From positions 8,454,501 to 8,518,500 of the forward strand of contig JAHHIN020000030.1 in assembly GCA_019925095.2 (NCBI GenBank): a stretch of 64,000 bases of DNA, read 5' to 3'. Below the pieces are notes generated by a model. It was not told the origin of the DNA. It worked only from the letters and a program-made list of their open reading frames with translations, and searched no databases. Both the position numbers and the translations under genes were made by a program. Of the stretch, positions 38,626 to 49,900 are shown piece after piece (position 1 is the stretch's first letter; each line of letters opens with the position of its first letter). Source of the stretch: Dendrolimus kikuchii. Lineage: Eukaryota; Arthropoda; Insecta; Lepidoptera; Lasiocampidae.

Positions 38626-39352
38626 TACGCTTTTATTAGCTTCGTACGTATGTTAGTATGTAACGGAATCTTTCAAGTTAAATTTGATCAACTTCCCGGT
38701 TTCCGATTGAGCTGAAATTTTGCATGTATGTGTATATCGCGTGACAATGCAATAATATGGTACCAAGGAGCTGATCTGATGATGGAGTCGGAAGGTGGCC
38801 ATAGGAACTCCTGTACTAAACAAGATAGACCCGTCGTGTTTGGGCTCGTTTTACTTGTCTTGGCTAGCACTCTGCTGCTACATGTTATGCAGGATCTCAA
38901 AAGCTTGTATTTAAAAACCTTTTTAAAAAAACTTATTTTTACATAACGTTCCATTTTATCATAAGAGTGTATTTAATTCTTTTTTCAAAGTTTCCACGGA
39001 GAAGGGAATTAAATCACTAAATAATCACTAAAAATGAAAAATAAATAATAGTTTTAAAAAGAACTAAAAAATTACGTTTTTATAGAAAATCCAACTAAAA
39101 AATAGAAAATAAATTTTAATAAATTTGAATTAAAAATAGTGTAAGAAAAAATGATTTTATTGTAAAAAAAACGTGGGGTGCTTTTCAGGATATTATCAAA
39201 ATAACCCTTCTACTCATATCTGTTCATAAAATATGTATAACTATTGATAACATGCACCCCATGATTTTTTTACAATAAAATCATTTTTTCTTACACTATT
39301 TTTAATTCAAATTTATTTTCTATTTTTTAGTTGGATTTTCTATAAAAGCGTA
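38626..39352. mobile_element. 0.73-kb MITE with TACGCTTTTAT ends, copy 2
   Basis: It matches 19711-20439 in the same orientation and nearly the same length, including the 11-base inverted ends and the internal long hairpin (TTTTATTGTAAAAAAA against TTTTTTACAATAAAA). The left parts are almost identical. Direct copies either side of the Polinton region make ectopic recombination possible. Confidence 0.7.
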
Positions 39353-39564
39353 TATTTTTAGTTTTTTTTTTAACTATTTTTTTTGACGGAATTTAACGCC
39401 AAATACAAGTCGAAAACAGAATTCAAGTCTTAGTTTTACTGACTGATTTGTTGTCTTCCTAATTATTCAAACATGAAAATAATGACAGGTGTATGGAGTA
39501 CCCCCACTGACGTGCTTCGCCACCTTGACTATACTCTTTGTACTATTGTTATGTATATTTTTTT

Positions 39565-39800
39565 GCCAGGTGGTAGGGCATTTGTCCGACTGGATGGCTA
39601 CCACCCCTGGTCTGAAGTATGTCGCCATAACAACCTTGAGTTGTGTTCCGGCATTAGTGACCAGGTTCCAGTTTCCCTTAAGAGAGCAGCAGCGCATTTG
39701 CAGCAACTTGGTGTTGCAAATGTCCATAGGCGATGGTAACCGCTTTCCATCAAGTGGGCTGTCTGCCTGTCTGCTGATCTCCTGCAATAAAAAAATAAAA
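39565..39800 (-). repeat. Interspersed repeat (GCAGACGGCC family), copy 3
   Basis: This is the reverse complement of the copies at 1655-1952 and 5405-5725. It ends in CTGCAATAAAAAA on the plus strand. Confidence 0.65.
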
Positions 39801-39829
39801 TATATATGGACTTATTTGTAGATTGCAAC

Positions 39830-40206
39830 CCAGGTGCTAGGATGCAGTCGACGCCCCGCGCTATATGCGGCTCGCCGACCTGCATCGCGACCTGGAGCTT
39901 CCCTCCATCAAAGATTATATAAACACTCTATCGCGCAGATTCTTTAACCTTGCCCCCCATCACCCGAACCCTCTGGTGACGGAAACGGTCAACTACAAAC
40001 CCACACCGAACGCTCCCACGAGAAATCGTCGCCCTCGCAATGTACTCATTGACGAGCCCGATGAAATCACCCGTCTCCTCGCGACTATGAACCTCCGAGG
40101 CTCAGAACATCAGCCTGGCATAACAGACGCAGACAAAACAGACGCCGGAGAGCCCCCGGCTCGGTTCCTCTTACACAAAGGTAAGACCCCACCAATCTCT
40201 GAGTGA
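39830..40206 (+). mobile_element. Jockey-like LINE, C-terminal fragment
   Basis: The plus strand reads RLADLHRDLELPSIKDYI and FFNLAPHHPNPLVTETVNY, the pattern of the last 100 residues of Jockey-clade reverse transcriptases. A stop follows at 40204-40206. It is 5'-truncated next to the previous repeat. Confidence 0.6.
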
Positions 40207-40209
40207 TTA

Positions 40210-40662
40210 ACTCAAAAGATATATATCCGACGCGAAGAGTGATTAGATCTGTATATCACTTGCGTTCAAAATGTGTCTTTATATCTTTAACTCTTTAGTT
40301 CATTCCTGTTCCACGCGATGACTATAGATCCGAATGAGAAGAAACTAGACTAGAAAGAAAAGAGAAAGAATGATTAGCCCGCGCACTGCGCATGCGTAGT
40401 AAGTGAACGAGGAAACCGAATATAATAGCAAGCCAAAATAAATCGTAACACTATAGTTTTATGGTGTAATTTTGTTTTAATGTAATTAATTTTATTATAT
40501 TTTTCACTCTATTTGTTTATATTTTTTTCATATCAGTTTATCAGTATTCAGTATATCACTCACAGATAATAACTCATCTTGTCTGCAATTGACACTGACA
40601 CTATTCACTGTAAAGATAAAGAGTTAAAGATATAAAAGAGTGATATATATCTTTGTATCAAA
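40210..40662. mobile_element. MITE-like element with inverted ends
   Basis: AAAAGATATATATC and TTTATATCTTTAACTCTTTAG at the left have inverted counterparts at the right (TAAAGAGTTAAAGATATAAA and GATATATATCTTTG). The interior is non-coding. The solo LTR lies 14 bases beyond it. Confidence 0.5.
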
Positions 40663-40676
40663 AAGAATAATAATAT

Positions 40677-41163
40677 TGTTACAAGTTGGGCCACCTGCAT
40701 GACTGTATTTATTACCTACCGCGGCGTTTGAGCTAATAACGTTGAAACTGTTTTATGACTATCTTCTTTTGTTTTCTTTGTGTTTAAAATTTGTAATTAG
40801 ACAATAGCCTATTGTGTATTGTACTCGTTTATGGCCGTTCGCAGGCATAATTACGCAGGTGTGCAGATTATGTTTTCTAGAAATTACACCGACGCTTGCC
40901 AGGTAGACATATAGCATCGGTGCATTATAAAGCAATGGCCCAATGCAGAGAGGAGCAGTCAAGCAACGATTGCGATACAAGAAAGACGTGTGTATATTCT
41001 ATAAGCTGTATAGTGACAGGCTTTGCGCGTGTTATTGAATCGTGCAGTTTGTACTGGTTGTATCCAGTTATATTTGTACCTGTGTTATACGTGTTTGTAC
41101 GGTTCTAATAAATTCTATAGTAATTCCAACGGTATTTTTAATTTGAGTCCCGCACACGTAACA
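40677..41163 (+). mobile_element. Solo LTR of a Gypsy-like element (copy 3)
   Basis: It has TGTTAC and GTAACA ends, 487 bases, and a 4-base target duplication ATAT on both sides (40673-40676 and 41164-41167). A polyadenylation signal AATAAA lies at about 41107. No internal region is present, so the element was lost by LTR-LTR recombination. Confidence 0.85.
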
Positions 41164-41374
41164 ATATGTCATAAGACCCCACCAAGTATGTAAGTAACCT
41201 TAAGCTATTACATGAAAAAAATATAATATACAAGAATTATACAATAATATACCTGTACAACACAATGAAATTGTAAAAAAAACCTATAGTTAATATTAAC
41301 TTATTTAAACTATGACTGGCGTAAGAGCCTAGCTGCCAAGCCATAAATAATGCTAACATGTGATTGCCACATCA
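41164..41374. other. Short AT-rich interval, no gene
   Basis: No coding signal. TAGCTGCCAAGCCATAA is a small remnant reminiscent of the 16.1-kb repeat. Confidence 0.3.
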
Positions 41375-41625
41375 CTACAATGGGTACGTTCCACATGAGG
41401 CTAACAACGACCACGCTCACGGCCGCTATTTTTCCCGTTATACTTGCTTGCGAGCGTTACAATCGTAAACTCAGGTGTAACGGATTATTCAACCCATCTC
41501 TTGACATGGGTCATTGTGAGCGCTGCGTGAGCGATAGTCAACATGTCATTAGTGACGTTTTCGCGGCGACCATAACGACCGTGGTCGCTATGTGGAACGG
41601 CTAAAGGATCACTTTGGGCGTTGCG
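41375..41625. repeat. GTTCCAC-family MITE, copy
   Basis: It matches 37740-37990 end to end, with ACGTTCCACATGAGG at the left and GCTATGTGGAACGGCTAA at the right. It is non-coding. Confidence 0.65.
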
Positions 41626-41759
41626 AGGTACAAGAGGAATGCGCCCCATATTTGACCATCCATCACTCGCACTGGCATGGGCTTTTTGTGAGTCATAAAA
41701 ATGGGAACCAGGTTTGCCGTCCAGCTGTTTGCCTGCATCAGGCATTAAAAGAAACTCAC

Positions 41760-41941
41760 ATGTGGCTTCTCATTCTCATGACCCTCATTCTTGATCTGAC
41801 AACGCCGTTTCTCTTCAGGGTTGACGAAGGACATGACGTGCTGGTTCACTTCTGGAGCTGTCATAACTGGGACGAACTTCAGGCATGTTTTGAACGCAAA
41901 CATCGAGAGCGTTGTCATAACTATCAGAGCTTGTTCATGGT
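41760..41941 (-). CDS. Astacin-like metalloprotease, first visible exon
   Basis: This 182-base exon lies between TTCATCTTTCAG (acceptor) and GTGAGTTTC (donor). It encodes TLSMFAFKTCLKFVPV and QHVMSFVNPEEKRRC, the typical N-terminal part of the astacin domain including the conserved Cys before KFV. It is 1.1 kb upstream of the Pao gag gene and on the opposite strand. An upstream exon (one base into a codon) must exist for the signal and pro-peptide but is not identified. The plus-strand frame here is a shadow. Confidence 0.75.
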
Positions 41942-42006
41942 CTGAAAGATGAAGAATGATTCACAGCCGATTTCTATATTTCTTCATCCTTCTTTCAATT
42001 TGGTTG

Positions 42007-42200
42007 TGTTGGAGCACGCACGGGGAGAGACGCGCGGAGGAGGTAGGACCGCCCCACGACCACGGCTGGGCCGCAGGCGGCGGCTGCCGTGGGATCGCGG
42101 AACACTCGCCCGCACGACGGCTAGTGCGACGGACGGCCATAAATTGTATATTATAACTACCAATAAACCAGCATCTATCTAGACATCTATCTTTTATACA
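42007..42200 (+). repeat. Possible 5' LTR of the first BEL/Pao element
   Basis: It starts TGTTGGAGCACGCACGGGGA, has a GC-rich promoter-like body, AATAAA at about 42161, and a CA end near 42200. It precedes a gag gene in the same orientation by 0.6 kb. No second LTR of this family is in the window, so the borders are guesses. Confidence 0.4.
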
Positions 42201-42829
42201 GTCCACAATAATTAAACCACCTTATCAGTGTGTCTGCTAGACAGGCATACTCTTCTACATGGTCCAATCGACCCGTTAAGAAAAAAAAAAACATAGAAAG
42301 AAGTTTTTGAATATACAACGGTGGTCGCCGCGCCCGGACTTTGGATCCGTCGAAGTCGAACGTATGAGTCATCATAGTCGAAGAAGGGAAGACGTCAAGG
42401 AACTGGATGGACGGTTTGGTCACTCGTGAGTTCGTTCCAATTTATTCCTTTCCTTCTCTGACCATATTTCTTATTATCTTAAAACAGCTTTGTTTGATTT
42501 AGTACAAATATAGTGCCAACTTTTTTGCTATTCCATCTTAATTACCATTATACATATTTTCATTATTCACTTGTCACTTCATTCACGCATCTTGCTACCT
42601 AAATCAATTATTCGGCCTTATACTTATATTGCTAAAGTACCCACTTACGTATTTCGTGCATTATTACGAGCATTCTATTTTTAGCCACGGTAACCAGTTT
42701 GATGCGCTTGCACATACGACAAGTAACATTTAGATATCATTTCATAACATTTTATTACTTTGCCATCAATCTTATCTATCGCATTCTTCTTTAGTTTCAT
42801 TCTATTCATTATTTCACTCATTTTTCGCT

Positions 42830-43996
42830 ATGGCTGAAGAAAATATAGAAAAATTAATGAAAAAACGCAGTTGTATGAAATCAAAGCTTACTATTTTCAA
42901 TAATTTTCTCAATGCATTTGAAACTTCCAGCACTCCTAAAAAACTGAAAATTCTAGATTTAGAAAGTCGTTTCAAAAAATTTGAAAACTTATATGCCGAC
43001 TTTGACAAATTACAGTGCGACATTGAAATGCTTGCGGAGGACCTTGACGACGAGAGCGAAGAACGCGAAACGTTCGAAGATCATTATCATCAGCTGATAG
43101 CCACGGCGCGCAGCATACTAGGCGCGCGTTACGAATCCGCTCACGCTCGGGATGATTCCGTGGCGAGTTTCGAGGATGCACAGGCAGGTGTAATTAAATC
43201 AAATTGCGTTAGATTGCCAAAAATTGATTTACCCTCTTTTAGTGGTCATTATCAAAAATGGCTTGAATATAAAGCTACTTTCATATCATTAATTCATTCA
43301 AGACAAGACATGGATAGCATTAATAAGTTACATTACCTTCGTGCTTCTTTAAAAGGCAGCGCTTTGCTTGTCATCGACAATTTAGATTTCAAATCGGAAA
43401 ATTATGAATCCGCATGGGATTTATTATGTAGCCGATACGATAACAAAAGGTTGCTTGTTAACAATCATATCAAAGAACTTTTTAATATTGAGCACATGCC
43501 CACCGAATCCTGTATTGCTATTCGTCATCTTATTGATGTTACAAATAAAAATTTGCGTGCATTATCTACTTTAGACGAGCCAACTCAGCACTGGGATACT
43601 TTAATAATACACATAATGACAGAAAAACTAGATAGTGTCACTCATAGGGTATGGGAAGAACATAGAAATAATCTAAAAAATCCACCGTCTTTAGAGACAT
43701 TTACCAATTTCCTAAGTAACAGAGCTGACTTATTAGAATCTTTACAAGAAAATAAAAGCAATATTTACAAAAATAATCCTTATGAAACTAATTCTAACCT
43801 ACTTATAAATAATAATAATTACAAACTTAATCCTAACCAAACATATAATAATAAAAAATTAAATAAAAATAATAAAACATTATTTACATGCCCACTTTGC
43901 AATCAATTTCATTTCTTATTTAACTGTGAAACATTCAGAGCCCTTCCTGTTGAAAACCGTATTCAAAAGGCCAATGAATCAAAAGTCTGTCTTAAT
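42830..43996 (+). pseudogene. BEL/Pao gag gene, 3'-truncated
   Basis: The ATG is followed by AEENIEKLMKKRS. The first part is a coiled-coil-like charged region. Then comes the typical Pao gag core (LPKIDLPSFSGHYQKWLEY, LRASLKGSALLVID, WDTLIIHIMTEKLDS). The first Cys cluster follows (CPLCNQFHFLFNC). Homology stops at ESKVCLN, where a Cys-rich knuckle should continue. Foreign sequence takes over and the frame ends at 44047. Protease, RT and integrase of this element are absent. The element is dead. Confidence 0.85.
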
Positions 43997-46950
43997 CCGG
44001 TAGTTGACAGTATGAAAAATATAGGCAGATTTTTATATATATCGTAGATTACGATCTAAACATGTCAAAAATAAATTGTTTTAATTAAAATAATAAATAT
44101 TAATTTATATTTTTGAGAAATAAAATTGTTACATTGCAGCCATTAGTCACGTGACAATGAACGCCAATCAGAGCGCGTGACGTCATAGTGTGCAAAACAC
44201 AACAAGTTCTAATGAATTTTCAGTGAAAATCCATCGTTTTCGAGTAATTTTGCTGTAAAATAATAGTATTTCCATTGTTATACACTGTGTTCATACGACT
44301 ACAACTACAAATTATAATAAACGCAAGTTTTATAAAAGCAAAAACCAGTAATTTGCCAAAAATCGATGTTGTTATGCTGGGTGCCTTTTTCGCAACTAAC
44401 ACCAATTTGTGCTCTTAAAACTTCTGTGTAAGTATATAACATCACAAACTACTATGGATTCTACGTATTATAACATTAAACAATAGCACCTAGTGTTAAA
44501 ATTGTGATTAAGATATGGCAAAGCATTATTTTTTAATAATTATTTTTGAGGTTATGATAATTTTAATATTCGTAAATGTTGATGCTAATGGTGAAATTTG
44601 TTTTGTAGATCATCGCAAGTATGTTATGGAGATGACGCCATAAGTTATGTGCATTTGAAACGTGATTGCAAACTTCTGTATTGTAAAGTGTAAAATATAC
44701 CCAGATCATAAAGTGCTATCGAAATTATCGTCATCGCAGGAGTGAAGAACCTTAGTTATTGGAAAAAATCGAAGCTATCATAACTGTGAACCAGTTTAAA
44801 ATATGTAGTAGTAACCCTAGTTTACCATCAAATTCAAATGTACTCATAAGTTTTTAAAAGAAGCACAATAAATGAAACTTGAGGATTGTGCATTATTTAA
44901 ATATCAACATAATTCTGTTCTCAGTGATACAGCCAGCTCTTTAATGTGTCAACTTGTTTTAAAATATAACGAAAAATGAGTTATTTTTAAGAAATGCAGT
45001 AATATCAGATGTAAATAAAAAATTTAAGTGGAAACAAGGGAGCAATTTAAAAGCAGTCTTTGGCATGAATTAAGATATGGATGGATAACAGTATCACAGG
45101 CTTTGGAAGTAAGTAGATGCAAGACCCACAGTCAGAGAAAATTTGGAGCTGAAACTTCATAAAAAAAATTAAGAAATGTGGTCTCATATTAAGTCAACAA
45201 TATCCAATGACTGCTGGTTCACCGGATGGTACATGTGAAAATTGCATAGTAGAAATTAAGTGTCTCTACAGTACAAACCATATTCAAATTATATTAAAGA
45301 TGGGAAGCCTACAAACAAATATGCTCAATTACAAATATAAATATATTTGACTGCTGTAGAAACATGTATATTTTGTATAGCGGATCCAAATTTTTCTAAT
45401 AGTAAAAAATTTAAACTTTCTGTATAGCAATCTGTTATGAATATGTTAATGATCTTATTACTGACAGTTTGTTACCATTTTGGAAATGCCATGTGTATTC
45501 ATTACTTTATCAAAGCATATAAAGTAACCACTAGGTAGGTTCTGATATCATCATTTTATAATAAAATAAAACACAAAATGATTTTGGAGTTTTATTTAAT
45601 GAGGCAATCTTATAAATTAACTAAACTACCACGCTCTAGGACTAGGGTAACTAGGTTAGTTCATGACTACTTAAGGCCGGTTCCTATATCTTACTATTCA
45701 CTCGCACAACCATCAGTTGAATCTTTACATTATTTGTATGAAGCTTATGTCAAATTTTAAGCGATGGTAATGTAAAGGAACTCTATAAGATATATGAACC
45801 AGCCATTAGTGGACTTATCATCTATGAAGTAAAATTGTTCATGGAAAAGATATTTATTTACATATTTTTTATTTGTATGAAAGATTTGATCTGGATGTGT
45901 TGAGCGGAATGGTGATAGTGAGGACTCTGTGTGAGTAACAGATGGAGTATATAAAGACAGAGTGTCACAGTGACTTCTTCCATTATTAATTTCTTTGAAA
46001 CTGCTTATACTGGATCCAGATGGCCTTAATGATTTCACAGAATATTTCACTTAAAATGGAAATGAAGAAACTGATTTTTGTGAAGACTACTAGTGATCCT
46101 GCCTGATCCACAGTCTGGCTTAGCTTAATACTGGATTGAGTAGCTTTACTTCTATATTTATGTGCCATCAGTACTTAAACAGATTTATTTGCTGTTGTAA
46201 GACCTTGTAAACCTTCTTCCTGGGGCAAAACTGAAAATAAATTGACAATATTATTTTTAGATTGTTTCAAGAAAATTAATATTGGAGCTATTCACTATTA
46301 ATGTAAGAACCTGTGGTTGTGTTAGAAGTATTTTCAAGAATTAAACTAGCCCCACTGGTACTGGCTAATATAGTAGTACTTTCAACTGATTTATTTACAC
46401 ACTTTCTTAATAGCATCATCTTTTGTTCTTTATTGTTATATATGGTCGATTTAGACTGCTACAAGTTCGCTTTCTTCTATCTGTCTTACAATCAAATTTA
46501 CTAGGTAAACAGCTTGGTTTCAAACGTAAGTGTGATACAGATCCCATTATTTGATATTATACGTTATTTTCCATATCATTTGGTAACGTAGAATTATAAA
46601 TAGGGCTGATAAACACTTACATCAAAATGATCTTCCCAAAAATGTGGCCACTTTCTCCTCATTTGTTTACCCCTTAGACACGTAAAAAAACAGTTTCTGT
46701 GGTGTTTTTATCGTTGTACTGATACACTGCGGTACTGTACAGTGTTTGTAATAATTAGTATACATTTATTATTATGTATTTTTTAAACTTTTGATAACAC
46801 TTCAACCAAACAGATGTTTGTTTTGCACACCGTGACGTCATGCGAGACGCCATGACAGCTTGACGCGTTTTCGTTACGAAATGTCAAAATATTTATAAAA
46901 TTCTTAAATAAAATATGTTCGTTGTTTTTTTACTGAAATATTAATATTTT
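43997..46950. mobile_element. Degraded DNA transposon between two Pao elements
   Basis: Subterminal inverted repeats are visible: GTGACGTCATAGTGTGCAAAA near 44.18 kb against GCACACCGTGACGTCATGCG near 46.83 kb, with AT-rich outer arms. The interior holds relics of a YqaJ-type nuclease (plus strand) and spliced-looking minus-strand coding remnants near 45.8-46.2 kb and 46.6 kb (MRRKWPHFWEDHFDV before GTAAGTG). The class is not determined and no intact transposase is seen. Confidence 0.55.
45052..45480 (+). pseudogene. YqaJ-like viral-recombinase/exonuclease relic
   Basis: The pieces SSLWHELRYG and VSRCKT, then GLILSQQYPMTAGSPDG, IVEIKC and KDGKPTNKYAQLQI correspond in order to conserved motifs of the YqaJ/lambda-exonuclease fold. 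These include the catalytic D...ExK pattern (SPDG, EIK). Stops and frame changes break it. Proteins of this kind are common in invertebrate genomes next to mobile-element genes. Confidence 0.65.
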
Positions 46951-46998
46951 GGCTAAAATAGACCATAAGGCACAATATAAACCATGTGGAATAAGCGA

Positions 46999-49900
46999 TT
47001 TTGTTCAGCTGAGGCAGCTTTACGACGTCTGGAGATTGAAGATCTCTCAGACTTCATTATCACGCATATTGCGCTTAATAAACTTGATAAAAATACTGTT
47101 ACTTTATTTGAGCAGTCTCAGAGAAATATAAAAATACCGTCTTTTAGTTCTCTAAAACAGTTCATAAAAGAGCAAAGTCGAATGCACTCATTACGCACAA
47201 CATTTACGCAAAACAAACCTAGCTACTTTTCAAACAAACCTAACATTACTCAGTCAAAACCTAATCATACACAGTCATTCTTCATTAATACCGCTAACAA
47301 AAACCTTTCGCAAAACGCTAATTCTCTAACACACTTCAATCGAAACAGTCAAACACAATCATTGAACTCAAACATTCCCAAATATTGTCCAATATGTAAA
47401 ATATCTCCCGCTCATGCACTATACAAATGCACTCATTTCTTATCTCAAAACATACAAACTCGCAATACACTCGTCACTAAATACAACTTTTGTCAAAACT
47501 GTTTAGGTTTTCATAACATTAAACAATGCAAATCACAAAATCGCTGCTCAATTTGTCAACGCAAACATCACACATATATACACATTGATTACTCGCACAC
47601 TGATAACAATACTTCTAATAATTATAGTGGCATACAAAATACAACATCCGCAGACATGTCTATCCAGCCCGTAATATCGCAACAAATAAATTCAAGATGT
47701 CGCCCGATCTCGACGAGTACGGCGGCGCACGCACATTCGTCGCCGCCCGAATCTTCCGCGCCGCTTACACTCTCAGCACATACGCATCATATTTCTCACT
47801 CGACGCCGCCGGTTCCGTTCACTCAGTGCAATACACATTCATCTACTCGTTCTCAGGTCGCTAACTCAGATAACATTCAAACGCAATACGAAAGAAACAA
47901 CTTATCGCTCTCTGCTACAACCTACCCGCAATACAATAATTCTACTGTGTTATTGCCTACCGCTTCTGTATATGCGTACGATACGCATAGAAATCGTCAT
48001 AAGTTGCGTGTATTTCTTGACACGGGATCTATGACTAATTTTATAACGCAAGATTGTTGTAATAGACTTAATTTAAAAATTAATTATTCTCCTATGACAA
48101 TTAAAGGAATAGGGCGGTCGGAAAGTGTTTCGCAAGGTTTTGTCAATTTAATTTTTCAATCTCGTTTCGATACGCGATACAAATATACTGTGTTAGCCCG
48201 TGTTATTGACACTATTACAGACTATTTACCGAACGCACCGATTTGTTTATCTCAGGCAACGCATTTACAGAATTTACCCATGGCAGATGACGATTTTTAC
48301 ACGCCTGCATGCGTTGACTGTTTGCTAGGCAATGAAGTATTCCCATTTTTATTAGGTAAAAATAAAATATGTTCTCCGCAATCCTCCATCGTAGGTGTTG
48401 AAACTACACTAGGCTACGTCGCGATGGGTCGAGCTCAGTGCGATGTCCCGCGTTCGCAACCAAGCAATAAAACATTCCACTGTAATACTCAGACGCCCTC
48501 TTTAGAGACTATCACTCAACGTTTTTGGGAGTTAGAAAGTGTACCCCATAAACAACATTTACGCCCAGAAGATGAACAGTGTGAAAACATTTTTCAATCT
48601 ACATACTCTCGCGATGATACTGGGACCTATACTGTGAGTCTGCCGTTTAAGTCTGACTTTTCAGAACTAGGTAACTCTTATTCAACCGCTAAGCGCCGCC
48701 TATTTAATTTAGAAAAGAAATTTAACTCTAACTCTGACTTACGGACTGACTATAATTTAACTATTCAAGATTATATTCAACGGGGATACTTGTCAAAAGT
48801 TGAAAAGCCTAATTTAACCGCTAACTCTTATTATATACCGCATAGAGCTGTATATCGCCCCGATAAAACCACCTCTAAAACTCGAGTTGTTCTTGACGCA
48901 AGTTGTAAAACTACTTCTGGAAAATCGCTTAACGATTTACTTTTTACGGGTCCAAATTTACAAACTAATATTTTTGATCTTTTAATTAATTTACGAATTT
49001 TCTCAATTGCTCTTTCCGCTGACATAGAAAAAATGTATTTTTGTGTAAAATTAAATCCTTCTCATCAATCTTTTCAACGCATTTTATTTAGATTTGATTC
49101 AGAGTCCGCGATCGATACCTATCAATTTAATAGGGTTTCTTTCGGTGTTTCAAGCTCGCCTTATCTCGCTATGCGCGTCGTACGGCAACTTGCTGCTGAC
49201 GAGCGCGACAAATACCCAATCGCCGCTAGTGAAGCCACAACTCGAATGTACATGGACGATTATGTATCGTCCATGGACGGCCTGGTCGACGCCGAACAGG
49301 CATACAACCAAATGGTTAATATGTTCTTAGCCGGTGGTTTCAAATTAGTGAAGTGGATCTCAAATATCTCGAAATTTATGAATAAAATCCCTAACTCACA
49401 TAAAAATACCCAACTTGTAGATTTTGATTCTGACTCTAACTCCTGCACTAAAATTATAGGCATGCAGTGGCAGCCTAAAGAGGATATTTTTCTCTATAAA
49501 ACTTCTACAATTGATGAAGGTCAATGTACAAAGCGCAAAATCTTGTCCGCTACTGCTCGTTTATTTGACCCCTTGGGCATCCTAGGCCCTGTAACCGCCT
49601 TTATGAAATTGTTAGTACAGGAGTGTTGGCAACGCGAATTATCATGGGATGAGGCCGTTCCTTATTCCATTGAACAGAAGTGGACCCAGTTCAAAAGCGA
49701 ACTTTCGTATTTATCGCTAATAAAAATACCGCGCCATATAGGTATAACCGCAGGTTGTCACGTGTCATTAGTGGGCTTTGCTGACGCTAGCGAAAAATAT
49801 TATGGCGCAGTTGTATATATTCGCGTTAGCCCAGACTCACGTTCGCCTGGAGTTGTTAAACTACTCACCTCAAAATCGCGAATCGCTCCGCTTAAGAAAA

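Noticed and set aside
41592..41945. Plus-strand ORF of 117 residues
   Set aside because: Antisense of the first astacin exon and partly MITE.
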